Shown one piece after another: positions 55,970 through 64,000 of a DNA stretch of 64,000 nt. The position numbers were made by a program, and so were the translations under genes. The stretch is taken from contig PZPC01000022.1 of NCBI GenBank assembly GCA_003045895.1, positions 3,260 to 67,259 on the forward strand, written 5' to 3'. The notes beneath the pieces were generated by a model. That model saw only the letters and a program-made list of their open reading frames with translations. It ran no database searches and was not told where the DNA came from. Position 1 is the stretch's first letter. Each line of letters begins with the position of its first letter. Source of the stretch: Bacteroidota bacterium (GTDB lineage: Bacteria > Bacteroidota > Bacteroidia > Chitinophagales > Saprospiraceae).

Positions 55970-56763
55970 CGTGTTTGCTTTGTAGATGTGTAATAAATGA
56001 GGTTGTTGTGCAAAGGAGTTGCTGACAACCGACCGATTGGTCGTGGTCAGCCGGGCTGGTTGGCCATCAAGAAAGCAAGCGGCATTCTGTTGCCTTGCTC
56101 TCTTAGCTTTAAATTTGGAAAAAAAAGGCCTGCTGCGGGGCAGGCGCTGTCAACCACCTGATATTGATCACAAAAATCAATACCAAGTGGTAAAAAAGTA
56201 GCGCCTACTTTCTCTTTTCGAAAAGAAAAAAACGCATTGGTCGCTATCAAACCAGCAGAACCAGGTGTAGAAAGTAGCATGTTAATAGTTGTGTGGTGTT
56301 TATTTCGGGAACATACCGTTCAATGGCCTATTCCTTTTACAAAAGGGAATATAAACAACCCTACCTATCGATTTATCGTCGACGGCAGCAGCTGTAAAAC
56401 AGGAAATTTTGTTTAAACTTTTCTTTTTCCAATCAACCAACCACTTAAAAATCAACACAATAAGAAACAAAATCCAAATTGGCCAATTAATAAGTATCAA
56501 CACCAAACCCAATTGAGTTCAATGTTTGGGAAAAACAAAAGTGCAGGGGGGAATAATAAAATACGGCAGTTGGAATTACTAGAGTCGTAAAATCATCATG
56601 TGATATTGCCGTAAGGGGGATAATGCAAATATAAGGTTTTGTTTTCAGGAACAAAACAACTATCCACAATAGTTTTTAAAATATTTGAGATCAATTTTTG
56701 CCAGCCCCAAACTGTTGTTTTAAAATTAATTATAAAAAATAAAATATCAGTCGCTCTAACCAA
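55970..56763. other. 794-bp AT-rich gene-free stretch
   Basis: No credible CDS: the short frames here have rare starts or random-looking tails. It contains a cluster of inverted repeats at 56153-56226 and A/T-rich stretches, especially 56400-56760. Flanks are the small dockerin-like gene and the MBL gene, both on the minus strand. No tRNA or transposon ends were recognised. Confidence 0.7.
56153..56226. repeat. Stacked inverted repeats
   Basis: Three in a row: ACCAC(10 bases)... centred on ATTGAT/ATCAAT with GTGGT at 56187-56191 closing it (56153-56191); AAAGTAG/CTACTTT around a 3-base loop (56195-56211); and the 14-bp palindrome TCTTTTCGAAAAGA (56213-56226). They could be an RNA structure, a terminator cluster or a remnant of a mobile element. 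Confidence 0.6.
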
Positions 56764-57615
56764 TCAACCAAAACCAGCCAAATCAACCTCCTCACCAGCC
56801 ACCCAACGCCCTTTTTCGTTGGTCTGGAGGCGGGTAGCTCCCAGGCGGGGATCGTGTTCAAAGGCAATGATCCAATTGCCGGCGGTCGCATCGGCCAAGA
56901 GGCGGGCTTTTTCCTCCAGGGTGAGCAAGGGGCGCACATCGTAGCTCATGACGTAGGGCAAGCCCAGGTGGTAAGACGAGGGCAGCAGATCGGCGGCGTA
57001 GACCAGGGTCTGGCCCGCGTGTTCGATGATGGGGAGCATCATGGCCTCGGTATGCCCGTAAACAAAACGCAGCTTGATGCCGGGCAGCCAGGGGAGGTCA
57101 TCGTCCTGCACATCCAAAAACTGCACCCGCCCCTGGGTTTGGAGGGGTAGAAAATTTTCCTTCAGGAAGGAGGCCGCTTCCCTGGGGTTGGGCTCCATGG
57201 CCCAGCGCCAGTGGCGCTCATTGCTCCAGTAGGTCGCATTGGGAAAGGTGGGTACGGGATGCCCCTGTGCATCGAGCATTAGGGCACCACCAACGTGATC
57301 GAAGTGCAGGTGGGTAAGGAGTACATCGGTGATATCGGCGGGCGCCAGGCCCCGGGCAGCAAGGCTTCCAAGCAGGGTAGCTTCGCCGTGGGGATGAAAA
57401 TGGGAACGGAAGCGCTCGTCTTGTTTGTTGCCAATACCCGTATCAACCAGGATCTTGCGGTCGGCGGTTTCAATGAGCAGGCAGCGCATGGCCCAGGTGC
57501 AAAGATTCTGCTCGTCGGGTGGATTGAGTCGTTGCCACAGTTGCTTGGGTACCACCCCAAACATAGCACCGCCATCGAGTTTTAAATAGCCGGTAGGTAT
57601 AAAGGAAAGTTTCAT
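56764..57615 (-). CDS. MBL-fold metallohydrolase
   Basis: 283 residues from the ATG at 57615 (start MKLSFIPTGYLKLDGGAMFG); the frame is open 52 codons further, but that part overlaps the Nudix gene and is not conserved in appearance. Zinc motif THLHFDHVGG is complete (about residue 110), with Asp in AADLLPSSYH and His in FEHDPR (near the end) as further ligands. It belongs to the lactamase-B superfamily, type with quorum-quenching or glyoxalase-like relatives; substrate not determinable. It is the third gene in the pncB operon, 29 bp after the Nudix regulator gene. Confidence 0.87.
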   Translation of the reverse strand: MKLSFIPTGYLKLDGGAMFGVVPKQLWQRLNPPDEQNLCTWAMRCLLIETADRKILVDTGIGNKQDERFRSHFHPHGEATLLGSLAARGLAPADITDVLLTHLHFDHVGGALMLDAQGHPVPTFPNATYWSNERHWRWAMEPNPREAASFLKENFLPLQTQGRVQFLDVQDDDLPWLPGIKLRFVYGHTEAMMLPIIEHAGQTLVYAADLLPSSYHLGLPYVMSYDVRPLLTLEEKARLLADATAGNWIIAFEHDPRLGATRLQTNEKGRWVAGEEVDLAGFG

Positions 57616-57643
57616 GGTGGTCGGTTTTATAGTTGGTGAAGGG

Positions 57644-58360
57644 TTAAATCTCGAAGTCCATGCCCCGCCGCAACAGGTTGGCTTCGCGATCCTGGAACAA
57701 TTGGTCGTATTTTTCCTGGTCAAAGGCGTACAGCATGGCGGGTCGGTGGGGCACGTTTTGTTGTTTGCCAATTTCTTTGAGTACCCCCATCTTAAGGATT
57801 TTAGTCCGAAAATTCCGCTTATTCAAGCTGGGGACACCGAGCACCGTTTCGTACAATTCCTGTAGCTGTGAAAGGGTAAAATACTCGGGCAGCAGCTCAA
57901 AGCCAATGGGCTGGTAACGCAATTTGGCCCGCAAACGCGCAAGTGCCGTTTCGAGAATGCTGGCGTGATCGAAAGCCAGCGGGGGCACCTGGTTCAGGCT
58001 GAACCAGTCGGCACGGTCGGCATCGGTAGCCGCCTTGATGGGATGCTCCACCAGGTTGACCAGCGCGTAATAGGCTACACTGATGACCCTGCCCCGCGGA
58101 TCGCGATCGGGTAGGCCAAAAGTAAAAAGCTGTTCCATAAACACGTTGGTCATTCCCGTCTCCTCCTGTAGCTCGCGGCGGGCGGCGTTTTCCAGGGATT
58201 CCTCCATTTGCACAAAGCCTCCCGGCAAGGCCCACTGGCCGGCAAAAGGGGGCAACTTACGGCGGACAAGTAAAACCTTGAGTTGTTGCGATTCGTCCAG
58301 GCCAAAAATAATGCAGTCTACTGTTACTGCCGGCCGGGGGTACTCGTAGGTATAAGACAT
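57644..58360 (-). CDS. NrtR-like Nudix / winged-helix regulator
   Basis: 238 residues from ATG 58360 ([20 protein letters not shown]); an ATG at 58384 is also open. Nudix domain about 10-140: the Nudix box G-x5-E-x7-REL-x-EE-x-GM is complete ([17 protein letters not shown] then QEETGM). The C-terminal 90 residues form a winged helix of the NrtR/COG4111 type ([31 protein letters not shown]). NrtR proteins repress NAD-synthesis and salvage genes and sense ADP-ribose; lying directly downstream of pncB makes that role very plausible. It may keep enzymatic activity since the box is intact. Confidence 0.88.
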   Translation of the reverse strand: MSYTYEYPRPAVTVDCIIFGLDESQQLKVLLVRRKLPPFAGQWALPGGFVQMEESLENAARRELQEETGMTNVFMEQLFTFGLPDRDPRGRVISVAYYALVNLVEHPIKAATDADRADWFSLNQVPPLAFDHASILETALARLRAKLRYQPIGFELLPEYFTLSQLQELYETVLGVPSLNKRNFRTKILKMGVLKEIGKQQNVPHRPAMLYAFDQEKYDQLFQDREANLLRRGMDFEI

Positions 58361-58419
58361 GATCGTACGGTGTTTTGCGAGCAAATGTCAGCGAAGACTT
58401 TTTTAACGCCCTTTAGCGC

Positions 58420-59874
58420 CTACTGGTGATTTTCAATCAATTCCGTTTTAAGCGCGGCTAACTTTGGCGAAAGCCCGTAAAGATAAGGCTTATTAGAACT
58501 TTGTTCAAACGCCTGAACCTGCCGCAGGCAGTTGGCCCTGATCGCTTCCAGCTGGGGGAAGTCGTAACAAATTACCCCACCGTCAAAAACAGGCACCAGC
58601 AGGTCTTCCCAGCGGGAGCCCGCGGGCACCTCCTGCGTACCCGTCCGGTGGAAGGGAGCCACGGTGCGCTCCTCGCCGGGTACCTCCTCGGCCGCGAAGA
58701 TCATATCCCCGAGGGGTTCATCTGCGGGTCCGAAAAACCGCCGCACTTGCTGCCGGCCAGGATTGGATATTTTAATGGGCTGCTCACTGAGTTTAATACG
58801 GGGTTGCAACTGCCCGTTTTCGTCGGCCAGGGCCGCCAACTTATAGACCCCTCCCAGGGCGGGATCGTCGTGGCCGGTAACCAGACGGGTACCTATGCCC
58901 CAGGTATTAATAGCTGCTTGCTGGCCTTTGATCTCGTGGATGCGAAACTCATCCAGATCGTTGCTGGCTACAATGCGGGTCGTCTGGAACCCGGCATCGT
59001 CGAGCAGTTGCCTGGCTTTTATGCTCAGGGCTGCCAAATCCCCGCTGTCCAGCCGAATCCCCAGTAAGTCGTGCCCTTGTTCGCGTAGCCGCAGGCCAAC
59101 GGAGATGGCATTTTCGACACCTTTAATGGTATCATAGGTATCCACCAAAAACGTACAATTGTTGGGCAACGCCGCTGCGTAATGTTCAAAGGCTTCCAAC
59201 TCATCGGCGAAAACCATCACCCAGCTGTGGGCGTGGGTACCCTGGACGGGAATGCCCAGGTGTTGGCCCGCCCAAACGTTGCTGGTGGCATCACAGCCCC
59301 CCAAATAGGCAGCACGGCTGGCCGTAAGGGCACCGTCCAACCCTTGTGCCCGCCGGAGGCCAAACTCCAACACCGTATCCGTTTGCGCCGCCCGCCGGAC
59401 ACGGGCAGCCTTGGTGGCGATCAGGCTGGAAAAATTGGTCAGGGTGAGCAGGGCACTCTCCACAAGCTGGGCTTGTAGCAAAGGGGCTTCTATCCGCAGA
59501 AGGGGTTCGTGTGGAAAAACCAGGGTGCCTTCCGGAATGGCAAAAAGATCGCCCGTGAAGCGCAACCGCTGTAGGTAATGGAGAAAGGCTTCCGGGAACA
59601 AAGGCTGGCCATCGGCACCCCGCAAACTACCCAGGTACTGGATTTCCACAACCGAAAAACACAGGTTTTCCAAATAATCAGCCACCAGGGCCAGGCCAGC
59701 AGCTACCGTAAAATTACCCCGAAAAGGGTGGCTGCGGAAAAAGAGGTGAAAGACCGCCCGGCGCTCGTGTATCTTTTGCTGCCAGTAGCCATAGGCCATG
59801 GTGAGCTCGTACAAATCAGTGAGATTGCCCCACCCTGCCCGGTATACGCTACTCAAATGAGAACCTGGAATCAT
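58420..59874 (-). CDS. pncB: Nicotinate phosphoribosyltransferase
   Basis: Converts nicotinate plus PRPP to nicotinate mononucleotide, the first step of NAD salvage from nicotinate. 484 residues, near-normal length. The N-terminal start has NLTDLYELTMAYGYW; the catalytic histidine is in GTHAHSWVM (about 214-222); the PRPP-binding region includes GIRLDSGDLAALS and ATSNVWAG. It heads a three-gene run with the NrtR-like Nudix gene (60-bp gap) and the MBL gene. A perfect inverted repeat lies just upstream of the ATG. Confidence 0.95.
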   Translation of the reverse strand: MIPGSHLSSVYRAGWGNLTDLYELTMAYGYWQQKIHERRAVFHLFFRSHPFRGNFTVAAGLALVADYLENLCFSVVEIQYLGSLRGADGQPLFPEAFLHYLQRLRFTGDLFAIPEGTLVFPHEPLLRIEAPLLQAQLVESALLTLTNFSSLIATKAARVRRAAQTDTVLEFGLRRAQGLDGALTASRAAYLGGCDATSNVWAGQHLGIPVQGTHAHSWVMVFADELEAFEHYAAALPNNCTFLVDTYDTIKGVENAISVGLRLREQGHDLLGIRLDSGDLAALSIKARQLLDDAGFQTTRIVASNDLDEFRIHEIKGQQAAINTWGIGTRLVTGHDDPALGGVYKLAALADENGQLQPRIKLSEQPIKISNPGRQQVRRFFGPADEPLGDMIFAAEEVPGEERTVAPFHRTGTQEVPAGSRWEDLLVPVFDGGVICYDFPQLEAIRANCLRQVQAFEQSSNKPYLYGLSPKLAALKTELIENHQ

Positions 59875-59879
59875 AGCAC

Positions 59880-59923
59880 TTAGTTTATTTAAGAAACTAA
59901 GGTAAATAAATTATGGTATACAA
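59880..59923 (-). promoter_or_regulatory. Candidate NrtR operator overlapping the pncB -7 element
   Basis: TTAGTTT (59880-59886) and AAACTAA (59894-59900) form a perfect 7-bp inverted repeat with a 7-base spacer. On the minus strand, TACCTTAG (59897-59904) is one base off TAnnTTTG, with TTG at 59921-59923 as a possible -33. The repeat overlaps the -7 element and the presumed transcription start, 6 bases before the ATG. A repressor binding here would block pncB and the downstream regulator gene. Confidence 0.55.
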
Positions 59924-59996
59924 CCCTTCTATTGATATACTAATCTTTAAAGGAAACCGTTTGGTTCAGGCACAGTTACCTTACACACTCCACTTA

Positions 59997-60584
59997 ATGG
60001 TACATTTCCGATTCCTTTTTATTTGTTGTTGCTTCCTTTTCCTTGGCCAGGCAACTGCCCAGGAAAAAGCCCCCCTGGACCCCCTGCAAAGCTGGGAACT
60101 GACGCAGGCCAAGTGGTCGGAAATTGCTCATTTTGCGGGGCGCTTCCGGGTAGTCAGCCCCGGGCCTTTCCAGGAAAAAGTCGACAGCATGGACACCCCC
60201 CTGGGGCAATTGTTTTACCATACCCTCTACCTGGCCCCCCAAACAGAAAAGACGGAAAACGAGTTCTACATGGTCAGCTACGTGGATTATCCCGAAGGAA
60301 CCGTCCACCAGGATAGCCTGGAGCTGATCGGGGAACTGCTGAACGAAACCCAGGCCGCGGCCGTGGAAAGTGTGCGGGGCGAATTGCTTTTTTCCCAGGA
60401 TGGCTACCAGCACGATTTCCCCTTCCGCTATTGGCGCATCGACTACCTCAACGGGCGGGCCAGTATCCGCACCAAAGCCATCATTGCGGGCAACCGCTTT
60501 TACACCGTACAAACCGTCACCCGCCAGGAATACGGGATGAACCACTCTACCGATCGGTTTATCGATTCTTTTGAGGTCTTTTAG
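59997..60584 (+). CDS. Secreted protein of unknown function
   Basis: 195 residues from the ATG at 59997, chosen because it begins a clean signal peptide (MVHFRFLFICCCFLFLG, cut near AQE); the ORF runs open from 59913 but that adds unrelated residues. The mature part is a soluble single domain of about 170 residues with alternating strands (RFRVVSPGPFQEKVDSM, NEFYMVSYVDYPEGTV, YWRIDYLNGRASIRTK, NRFYTVQTVTRQEYG). I recognise no family. It is 50 bp before the BNR protein on the same strand and may be co-transcribed with it. Confidence 0.75.
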   Translation: MVHFRFLFICCCFLFLGQATAQEKAPLDPLQSWELTQAKWSEIAHFAGRFRVVSPGPFQEKVDSMDTPLGQLFYHTLYLAPQTEKTENEFYMVSYVDYPEGTVHQDSLELIGELLNETQAAAVESVRGELLFSQDGYQHDFPFRYWRIDYLNGRASIRTKAIIAGNRFYTVQTVTRQEYGMNHSTDRFIDSFEVF

Positions 60585-60634
60585 TTAAGTCTGGGATTTA
60601 TTGTAGATTCAAGCCTGAACCATTAACCTGGGCT

Positions 60635-63586
60635 ATGAATCTTCGTCTGCTTACCCTCCTCCTGCTTTGGAGCACCTTCCTTCCCGCGCAAAAAGATGCC
60701 GATCTTTTAGCTGCGTTGCAATGGCGCAACATCGGCCCCGCCAACATGATGGGCCGGATTGCCGATATTGATGCCCTGAACTCGGACTACCGGCACGTTC
60801 TGTGCGCCTCGGCCTCGGGCGGCGTTTTCCAAAGCACCAACGGGGGCATCACCTGGGACCCGATCTTCGATGGTTACGGCCCGGGCTCGATTGGCAGCGT
60901 GGCCCTTTTCCAACGCAACCCCAAAGTCATCTGGGTAGGAACCGGCGAGTCTGCTAACCGCAACAGTTCGGGTTGGGGTGATGGCTTGTACAAAAGCAGC
61001 GATGGTGGCCAGACCTTTGACCAGGTTGGTTTTGCCAATAGCCACCACGTGGCCGACATTGCCCTCCACCCTACCGACCCCAACATTGCCTACGTAGCGG
61101 TAGTGGGTCACCTCTGGGGTTACAGTGGCGACCGCGGCTTGTACAAAACAACCGATGGCGGGCGCAGCTGGGAAAAACTGGCGTCTACCCTGCCGGATGA
61201 CGGCAAGACCGGTTGCACGGAAATTACGATGCACCCCACCGATCCCAACGTACTTTTTGCAGGATTTTACCACCGCCTGCGCCAACCTTTTCAATACCTG
61301 AGCAGTGGGGAAGCGGGGGGCCTGTACAAAAGCAGCGACGCGGGCAAAACCTGGAAAAAAATTACCACTGGCCTGCCCACCGGGGAAACGGGTATGATCG
61401 ATGTGTCGATTTGCCGCAAGTATCCCAATATTATGGTGGCGGCTATTGAAACCGACGAGCACCTGCCCACCGGGGTTCCAGGGTCGGGCGTCTACCGCTC
61501 CGACGACGGGGGCGAAAGCTGGCGCTTTGTCTTCAAGCATGCGGTGCGGCCCTTTTACCATGGCCAGATTGAGATCGACCCCAGCAACCCAGACAATATT
61601 TATGTGGTTTCCCGCGATTTCCAAATTTCGCGCGACGGGGGTAAAACCTTTGCCGAACGTGAATGGCGCACGGACGGCGGCGACGACCACGCCCTGTGGA
61701 TTGCCCCCTACGACAGCCAGATCATGTACCTCGGTACCGACCAGGGCCTGCGCCTGACCGTAGACGGGGGTGAAAGCATCCTTTCCTTCAACAACATGGC
61801 CATCGGGCAATACTACGCCATCGGCGCCGATATGCGCGATCCCTACTGGGTGGGCGGTGGCCTGCAGGACAACGGGCTCTGGCTGGGGCCCAGCAACAGC
61901 CGCGAGCGGCGGGGTATCCTCAACGAGCACAACACCTGGGTGGGGGAAGGCGACGGCTTTCATTTTCAGATCGACCCCACCGATTGGCGCACCATTTACC
62001 TCGTCAACCACGTCGGTTTTGCCGTGCGGGTAGACCCCGTGACCCGGGCATACCACTACCTCACTCCTACCCCGCAGACCATCACCAACTACCGCGACTA
62101 CTTCGACCCTACCTTTCCGGATACGGCCATCAATTACACCATAAACCCTGGAGAACACTGGTTTTTCTACGAATATACCGACCGGCAAAAGTTGCCGCCC
62201 CAGTTTCGGTTCAACTGGAGTAGCCCACTGGTATTGTCGCCGACCCTGCCGCAGCGGGTGTATTTTGCGGGGAATTACCTCTTCCGCTCCGACGACCGCG
62301 GCGACAGCTGGACCATCATCAGCCCCGACCTGACGGGCAACGATCCCCGCCGCCGCAATCCTTCCCAGAGTGGCCACCTGACCCGCAGCGTGACGGGCGG
62401 CGAAAACCATTATACCATTGTTACGGTGGCAGAATCTCCGCTGAATCCCGAAGTCGTTTGGGCGGGTACAGACGATGGGTACCTGCAGGTGAGCCAAAAC
62501 GGCGGTAACACCTGGGAAGAAGTAGGCATCAACCTGCCGGATATGCCCCGCCAGGAAGCCGCGCCCGGAAAAACGTACGGTGGCACCGCCTGGGTGAGCC
62601 GGGTAGAGCCCTCCAAACACCAGCCTGGCCGCTGCTACGTGACGCTCGACAACCACCGCTACGACGATATGCAGCCCTACGTGTTTGTGACCGAAGACTA
62701 TGGGCAGACCTGGCGCAAGATCACCAAAGGATTACCCGCCGAGTGGAGTTGTTACGTGATCCGCGAAGACCCAGAGGCAGAAAAGCTCCTCTTTGTGGGT
62801 ACCGAAACGGCGGTGTACACCAGCATCAACCGGGGCGGCTCGTGGATGGAACTGCGCAACAACATGCCCAAGGTAGCGATCTACGACCTGCTGATCCACC
62901 CGCGCGACGGCGACCTGATTGCGGGTACCCACGGCCGCAGCATCTGGATCCTGGACGATATCAGTGCCCTGCGCTACATGGCCCAAAACAGCCAGTCGCA
63001 GGATTTCATGTATTTGCCCAGCCGGACGGCCACCCGCTGGCTGTCGGTCAACACCGGACGCAAACAGCCCTATTTTGAGTTTCGGGGCAAGAACCCCCAT
63101 TGGGGTGCCCAGATCCAATTCTGGGTAGACGAAAAACTGCCTGCCGATTCCATCACCATTGTCGTATCCAACCCCGCGGGCGACCGCCGCGAATGGAAGG
63201 AAATGTCGGTACCCGGCCTGAACCGCAGCTACTGGGACCTGACGTTCCCCGCCGGAGCGCCCCCTACGGCCGAGCTGAATAAAATGATCGCGGGGCTGGA
63301 CGCCCTGTCGGCCTACGAACTCACCACAGCGCAAAAACGGGAAATCAAGACCCTGAAGGCCGGTCTGGAACAGCAACGCAAGTCTTATGATGCCGTGGCC
63401 TACAACCGGTTGTGGGAGGAGCTGGCCAGCAATTACGGAGCCTACGGCAGCTACCTGTCCGAACGCCCGCGCAAGCAGGAGGCGCCGCCAGGGACGTACC
63501 AGGTGCAGCTCACCAAGGGGGAGGAAGAGGTGACCGGGCAAATCAACCTGCGCGCCGACCCTTTACTGACCACGGAAGGGAATTAA
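60635..63586 (+). CDS. Secreted sortilin-like BNR/Asp-box repeat protein
   Basis: 983 residues, signal peptide 1-19 (LLLWSTFLPAQ). The main part (20-770) is a large propeller of Asp-box repeats (S/T-x-D-x-G-x-T/S-W/F): STNGGITW, SSDGGQTF, TTDGGRSW, SSDAGKTW, SDDGGESW and SRDGGKTF are visible. This matches the sortilin/VPS10 family of WD40/YVTN/BNR-like exported proteins that Bacteroidota encode in number. The C-terminal 200 residues add a helical segment (LNKMIAGLDALSAYELTTAQ) and a short beta domain. No catalytic signature of a known glycosidase is evident; BNR proteins often bind proteins or glycans. Function is unknown. Confidence 0.88.
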   Translation: MNLRLLTLLLLWSTFLPAQKDADLLAALQWRNIGPANMMGRIADIDALNSDYRHVLCASASGGVFQSTNGGITWDPIFDGYGPGSIGSVALFQRNPKVIWVGTGESANRNSSGWGDGLYKSSDGGQTFDQVGFANSHHVADIALHPTDPNIAYVAVVGHLWGYSGDRGLYKTTDGGRSWEKLASTLPDDGKTGCTEITMHPTDPNVLFAGFYHRLRQPFQYLSSGEAGGLYKSSDAGKTWKKITTGLPTGETGMIDVSICRKYPNIMVAAIETDEHLPTGVPGSGVYRSDDGGESWRFVFKHAVRPFYHGQIEIDPSNPDNIYVVSRDFQISRDGGKTFAEREWRTDGGDDHALWIAPYDSQIMYLGTDQGLRLTVDGGESILSFNNMAIGQYYAIGADMRDPYWVGGGLQDNGLWLGPSNSRERRGILNEHNTWVGEGDGFHFQIDPTDWRTIYLVNHVGFAVRVDPVTRAYHYLTPTPQTITNYRDYFDPTFPDTAINYTINPGEHWFFYEYTDRQKLPPQFRFNWSSPLVLSPTLPQRVYFAGNYLFRSDDRGDSWTIISPDLTGNDPRRRNPSQSGHLTRSVTGGENHYTIVTVAESPLNPEVVWAGTDDGYLQVSQNGGNTWEEVGINLPDMPRQEAAPGKTYGGTAWVSRVEPSKHQPGRCYVTLDNHRYDDMQPYVFVTEDYGQTWRKITKGLPAEWSCYVIREDPEAEKLLFVGTETAVYTSINRGGSWMELRNNMPKVAIYDLLIHPRDGDLIAGTHGRSIWILDDISALRYMAQNSQSQDFMYLPSRTATRWLSVNTGRKQPYFEFRGKNPHWGAQIQFWVDEKLPADSITIVVSNPAGDRREWKEMSVPGLNRSYWDLTFPAGAPPTAELNKMIAGLDALSAYELTTAQKREIKTLKAGLEQQRKSYDAVAYNRLWEELASNYGAYGSYLSERPRKQEAPPGTYQVQLTKGEEEVTGQINLRADPLLTTEGN

Positions 63587-64000
63587 ATTTGGGGGATAGT
63601 TCTCGCGCCTGCCACGTCTTCAGCGTGGGCGGCGCTATAGGCTTTCGCCCAGCTGGGGCTATCAGGGCCGCGCGCATCGGTGCTTGGTGCAGTTAAAATC
63701 TCGCCAGCGAACCTGGCAACAGGCTGGCAGCTCCCTGGAACTCCTAATTACCCGTACCAGTCCCGGAGGGACGAAACATCTTTGCCAGGGTCGTCAGACC
63801 CTGGACGAGGTGTCCCTCAAAAAGAGTCCTGTAAGGACGAAAGATTTTTCGATCGTCGTTTGGGTTGGTATTTTATCTAATTGTCCTAGACTGGAACCCT
63901 TAGCCTAACGGCTATGGACTATGTCTACGAATAAATAGTTACAGCAGTCTGTGACTGCGGTGCCAGGCAACGCTGAAGACGTGGCAGGCGCGAGCACCAA
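63587..64000. repeat. 414-bp terminal gene-free region with dispersed repeats
   Basis: No credible gene. Two copies of the GCTGAAGACGTGGCAGG-type repeat occur: inverted at 63607-63626 and direct at 63970-63989; both are close to the copies near 23150-23210. Between them lies a hairpin cluster (separate entry). The region looks like a repeat accumulation site past the end of the BNR gene. Confidence 0.75.
63760..63838. repeat. Three hairpins, two related by compensating bases
   Basis: GTCCC-gga-GGGAC at 63760-63772 and GTCCT-gta-AGGAC at 63826-63838 are both followed by GAAA(C/G)AT. The fifth pair is C-G in one and T-A in the other. Between them CCAGGGTC-gtca-GACCCTGG (63785-63804) is a perfect 8-bp stem. 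Confidence 0.7.

Noticed and set aside
56019-56201. 60-residue plus-strand frame
   Set aside because: Overlaps the inverted-repeat cluster and has no recognisable content.
56300-56512. 70-residue minus-strand frame with a hydrophobic N-terminus
   Set aside because: Start is TTG, only the first half looks like a TM segment and the rest looks random; kept as non-coding.
60707-62656. 649-residue minus-strand frame opposite the BNR gene
   Set aside because: High-GC shadow; composition (Val, Gly, Ala, His-rich) is typical of antisense frames and it has no motif.
63587-64000. tRNA or rRNA fragment
   Set aside because: Hairpins are short and no cloverleaf or conserved rRNA core is visible.

Overview
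The window looks like chromosome from a Bacteroidota bacterium, most likely Saprospiria (Lewinella/Haliscomenobacter type). Reasons: several start regions carry TAnnTTTG-type -7 boxes, one protein has a type IX secretion C-terminal signal, there are exported WD40-caspase proteins and very large multidomain secreted proteins, and the enzymes are Bacteroidota-like (PyrR, RibBA with a worn-out second half, PgpH, DUF5522, DUF6580). I saw no rRNA, tRNA, CRISPR array, transposase or phage gene. Taxonomy is inference; no search was run.

Layout. 1-177: tandem 56-bp repeats at the window edge. 245-15485: four consecutive minus-strand genes for exported WD40-propeller plus caspase-like (C14) proteins of 1176-1388 residues; the first and third are close paralogues. 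15620-17066: a divergent pair encoding an ECF-type sigma factor and a one-TM anti-sigma-like protein. 17077-39755: mostly core and metabolic genes (XdhC-family, GH32 fructanase lipoprotein, EngB, PlsB-like acyltransferase, class IV aminotransferase, HolA, one-domain asparaginase, inactive M16/LolA-like fusion, PyrR-PyrB, PgpH, DUF5522, DUF6580, iron-binding-type lipoprotein, M1 peptidase, and a tight GT4-GT2-RibBA-VTC run). 39814-55969: a minus-strand cluster of secreted proteins (PQQ-sugar-dehydrogenase-like 1245 aa, a 3555-aa giant with DMFase-like and polysaccharide-deacetylase-like domains, a T9SS substrate, and a small protein with two dockerin-like loops). 55970-56763: AT-rich gene-free stretch with stacked inverted repeats. 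56764-59874: pncB, a NrtR-like Nudix regulator and an MBL hydrolase, with a candidate operator at the pncB start. 59997-63586: a secreted protein and a sortilin-like BNR protein. 63587-64000: dispersed repeats and hairpins.

How the genes may work together. The best candidate for an undescribed system is 245-17066: four exported propeller-caspases with both catalytic residues, beside a sigma/anti-sigma pair whose membrane protein has a large periplasmic part. A sensor-protease-to-sigma pathway is a hypothesis from adjacency and predicted topology only. The secreted cluster shares a conserved C-terminal module in its two largest proteins, and the small dockerin-like protein may be the separated remainder of that module. 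The pncB operon is a coherent NAD-salvage unit.
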